A stretch of DNA of 6,956 bases. Origin: Chitinophagaceae bacterium (GTDB lineage Bacteria; Bacteroidota; Bacteroidia; Chitinophagales; Chitinophagaceae). The number at the start of each line of letters is the position of its first letter. Position 1 is the first letter of the stretch. Shown piece after piece: positions 5,800 to 6,956 of the stretch. The notes below the pieces were generated by a model, which made no database searches, was not told where the DNA came from, and worked only from the letters and a program-made list of their open reading frames with translations. Location: positions 1 to 6,956 of the forward strand of contig CANKGM010000109.1 of NCBI GenBank assembly GCA_947481355.1, written 5' to 3'. The position numbers were made by a program, and so were the translations under genes.

Positions 5800-5913
5800 T
5801 TTTCAACCTTTTCAACCTTTTCAACCTTTTCAACCCTTCAACCCTTCAACCCTTGAACCTCTTCAACTTCTTCAACCTCTTCAACCCCTTCAACCTCTTC
5901 AACCCCTTTAATG
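5800..5913. repeat. Minisatellite of 8-9-nt TTTTCAACC-type units
   Basis: Twelve clear tandem units plus one degenerate unit. There are four exact TTTTCAACC (5800-5835), three 8-nt units of CTTCAACC/CTTGAACC type (5836-5859), then five 9-nt units alternating TCTTCAACC/T and CCTTCAACC (5860-5904), fading into CCTTTAATG. The array has strong strand asymmetry (the plus strand is pyrimidine-rich with conserved CAACC). It starts 2 nt after the second terminator-like hairpin. Any reading frame across it yields only a low-complexity NLFNLFN-type peptide, so it is treated as non-coding. Confidence 0.88.
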
Positions 5914-6016
5914 TCTTCCTAATTTTAACATTTTTAATTTTACTAGCCTGTATTTTTATTTACTTTTAAGTAACCTTTTTATTGAAATAGCGTTATTTGT
6001 AAATAAATCTCAGGGT
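5914..6016. other. AT-rich spacer before the lipoprotein gene
   Basis: This spacer presumably carries the promoter of the downstream lipoprotein gene. TTTG at 5996-5999 sits in a sequence resembling but not matching TAnnTTTG (GTTATTTG), so no promoter is called. A short CAGGG lies 1 nt before the ATG and is too close to act as a normal ribosome binding site. Confidence 0.3.
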
Positions 6017-6607
6017 ATGATAAAAATAGTTAAAATACTAACCTTGTTTTTTCTAGTTGCCTACGTCGTGAGCTGCCAGAAAAAGGAATTGACCTCTCCT
6101 AAGATACCTGACACCATTGATGATAAACGAATCAAAGCAGGTGTTATGGCTAAAGTGAATGACCTTGACTTCATCTCCGTTGTCAATTCTCCTGATACGG
6201 TTAACTTAATTGATCCCAACGCAGTCGACCCGAATCAGCCCACTCCATATTATGCCACCTATGGTTCAAATGATTCTTCCCTAATTATTCTAGCCGATGG
6301 GGAAATGCCAGCCCAGGACTCTGTAAAGTATGCTAAGATTTTACTGTGGATTACCAGATTTAAAGGGGCTGATACCTATTCTATTAATGACGGGTCTAGT
6401 TTAGCTGTTTTTAGTATTGTTGACTCTACATATAATCTAAGACAATTTGCAAGCAGCGACCTTCCTAATAATGGTAATGTGAAAATCAGCTACTTTGATA
6501 CTGCGGCCAATACCATTAGCGGAACGTTCGAATTTAATGCGATATCGAATGATAGTTTACTTGTTGTCAAAAATGGAGTGTTCAATTCCGTTAAAATAAA
6601 TCGATAA
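6017..6607 (+). CDS. Putative lipoprotein, DUF6252-like
   Basis: A 196-residue protein. Residues 1-20 are a lipoprotein signal peptide: a basic start (MIKIVK), a hydrophobic core (ILTLFFLVAYV) and a lipobox VVSC with Cys20 as the lipidated residue. QKKE follows, so no Asp+2 inner-membrane retention signal is present and an outer-membrane location is likely. The mature domain is beta-rich. It includes KVNDLDFISV (46-55), SSLIILADGE, YAKILLWITRF, and GADTYSIND. It closes with the pattern NVKISYFDTAANTISGTFEFNA...VKNGVFNSVKI (154-194). That closing pattern, an SGTFxF strand followed by xNGxFxxVK, is what I associate with the Bacteroidota lipoprotein family DUF6252, whose function is unknown. It starts at ATG 6017 and ends with two adjacent TAA codons. 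It has no operon partner here. The lipoprotein call is firm; the family call is from memory of its pattern. Confidence 0.82.
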   Translation: MIKIVKILTLFFLVAYVVSCQKKELTSPKIPDTIDDKRIKAGVMAKVNDLDFISVVNSPDTVNLIDPNAVDPNQPTPYYATYGSNDSSLIILADGEMPAQDSVKYAKILLWITRFKGADTYSINDGSSLAVFSIVDSTYNLRQFASSDLPNNGNVKISYFDTAANTISGTFEFNAISNDSLLVVKNGVFNSVKINR

Positions 6608-6674
6608 TAAGATAGTACGCTCTTTTTTTCAAATAGAAGATTCTTTTGTCTTATTGTTTTCTTCTATCCATTCC

Positions 6675-6769
6675 TTCAATTGTCATTCCGGGCAATTCAA
6701 TGTCATTGTAGTCATCCTACTGTAGTCAGTGCAACCCACTGTCATTCCAACTATTCAATTGTCATTCCG
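6675..6769 (+). repeat. Short dispersed repeats built on TTCAATTGTCATTCC
   Basis: TTCAATTGTCATTCCG occurs exactly at 6675-6690 and 6754-6769. Related shorter pieces lie between them (ATTCAATGTCATTG near 6694-6708, ACTGTCATTCC near 6738-6748), and TGTAGTCA occurs at 6707-6714 and 6721-6728. The segment looks like accumulated partial copies of the palindromic element that follows. No gene is present in 6608-6956. Confidence 0.65.
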
Positions 6770-6841
6770 AGCGAAGCGAGGAATCTTGCCTTTACTCGAA
6801 TGAATCAGATTCCTCGCTTCGCTCGGAATGACAGTTTTTTT
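6760..6841. repeat. Perfect 27-bp inverted repeat (REP/MITE-like palindrome), possible terminator
   Basis: The left arm 6760-6786 (TGTCATTCCGAGCGAAGC...) and the right arm 6807-6833 are perfect reverse complements over 27 bp, separated by a 20-nt spacer (6787-6806). A run of seven T follows at 6835-6841, so on the plus strand it could also terminate the lipoprotein transcript. Each arm contains ATTCC-GA-GCGAAGC-GA-GGAAT, itself a small imperfect palindrome. I recall closely similar sequences recurring in many Bacteroidota intergenic regions, consistent with a REP-type element. Confidence 0.82.
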
Positions 6842-6870
6842 GGGGGATGAAGGATTGACGCTGAACACTC

Positions 6871-6926
6871 TGTGCCTTTGTGCCTTCGTCCCTTTTCTGT
6901 ATTACTATTGCCTATTGCCTATTGCC
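6871..6926 (+). repeat. Short tandem repeats TGTGCCTT x2 and TATTGCC x3
   Basis: TGTGCCTT is repeated directly at 6871-6878 and 6879-6886. TATTGCC is repeated three times without error at 6906-6926. Both lie between the 27-bp inverted repeat and the partial palindrome at the window end, giving a patch of several unrelated simple repeats in gene-free DNA. Confidence 0.7.
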
Positions 6927-6931
6927 ATTTC

Positions 6932-6956
6932 TGTCATTCCTCGCTTCGCTCGGAAT
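6932..6956 (+). repeat. Third copy of the REP-like core, cut by the window end
   Basis: ATTCCTCGCTTCGCTCGGAAT (6936-6956, written here as its 5-bp ATTCC/GGAAT ends around TCGCTTCGCTC) is identical over 21 nt to 6809-6829, the core of the right arm of the 27-bp inverted repeat. It is preceded by TGTC, so if the sequence continues with GACA outside the window the copy would form its own short palindrome. Confidence 0.75.

Noticed and set aside
5800..5913. CRISPR array
   Set aside because: Units are 8-9 nt and contiguous with no unique spacers, and no cas gene is nearby.
5643..5969. 108-codon plus-strand reading frame with NLFNLFN-type repeats
   Set aside because: It runs through two hairpins, the duplicated tRNA end and the minisatellite. 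The peptide is only the repeat translated, with no initiation context or domain.
6633..6667. Terminator of the lipoprotein gene from ATAGAAGA / TCTTCTAT
   Set aside because: The 8-bp AT-rich stem has a 19-nt loop and no T run after it. The 27-bp inverted repeat further on is a better candidate.

Overview
The window looks like chromosomal DNA from a member of the Bacteroidota, most likely a Chitinophagaceae/Sphingobacteriales-type bacterium. The reasons are: (i) a textbook Bacteroidota promoter (TTTG, 19-nt spacer, TATTTTTG) in front of a tRNA gene and a second TAnnTTTG box in front of another; (ii) no clear Shine-Dalgarno sites at the main gene starts; (iii) DUF1080 and cytochrome-tailed propeller proteins of the type common in that phylum; (iv) AT-rich genes separated by short palindromic and minisatellite repeats. 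No species can be named from the sequence.

Layout. Bases 1-116 are a leader with one imperfect hairpin. Bases 117-3880 hold a two-gene plus-strand operon (11-nt gap). Its first product is an exported DUF1080 (3-keto-disaccharide hydrolase-like) protein with a PA14-like module and an unassigned C-terminal region. Its second is an exported beta-propeller dehydrogenase-like protein ending in a c-type cytochrome (CxxCH). Together they look like a periplasmic carbohydrate oxidation/cleavage pair; substrate and reaction are inference. A hairpin at 3900-3936 ends this operon and, read on the other strand, ends the minus-strand tRNA-Gly(GCC).

Bases 4079-5360 on the minus strand carry a family 2 glycosyltransferase, which must start at TTG, followed by a 68-residue single-span membrane protein of unknown function. 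Both are upstream of and co-directional with tRNA-Gly, which has its own promoter.

Bases 5493-5913 are the most unusual part. A plus-strand tRNA-Leu(GAG) is followed by a strong terminator, about 120 bp of hairpin-rich DNA, an exact 20-bp copy of the tRNA 3' end exactly 170 bp downstream, a second terminator-like hairpin, and a 12-13-copy minisatellite of TTTTCAACC-type units. The duplicated tRNA end looks like an attachment-site scar or a small structured insertion. Bases 6017-6607 encode a lipoprotein resembling the Bacteroidota DUF6252 group. Bases 6608-6956 are gene-free and packed with repeats, including a perfect 27-bp inverted repeat and a third copy of its core at the window edge.

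No complete new defence or mobile system is visible. The best candidates for novelty are the tRNA-Leu 3'-end duplication with its competing hairpins and the oxidase/hydrolase gene pair.
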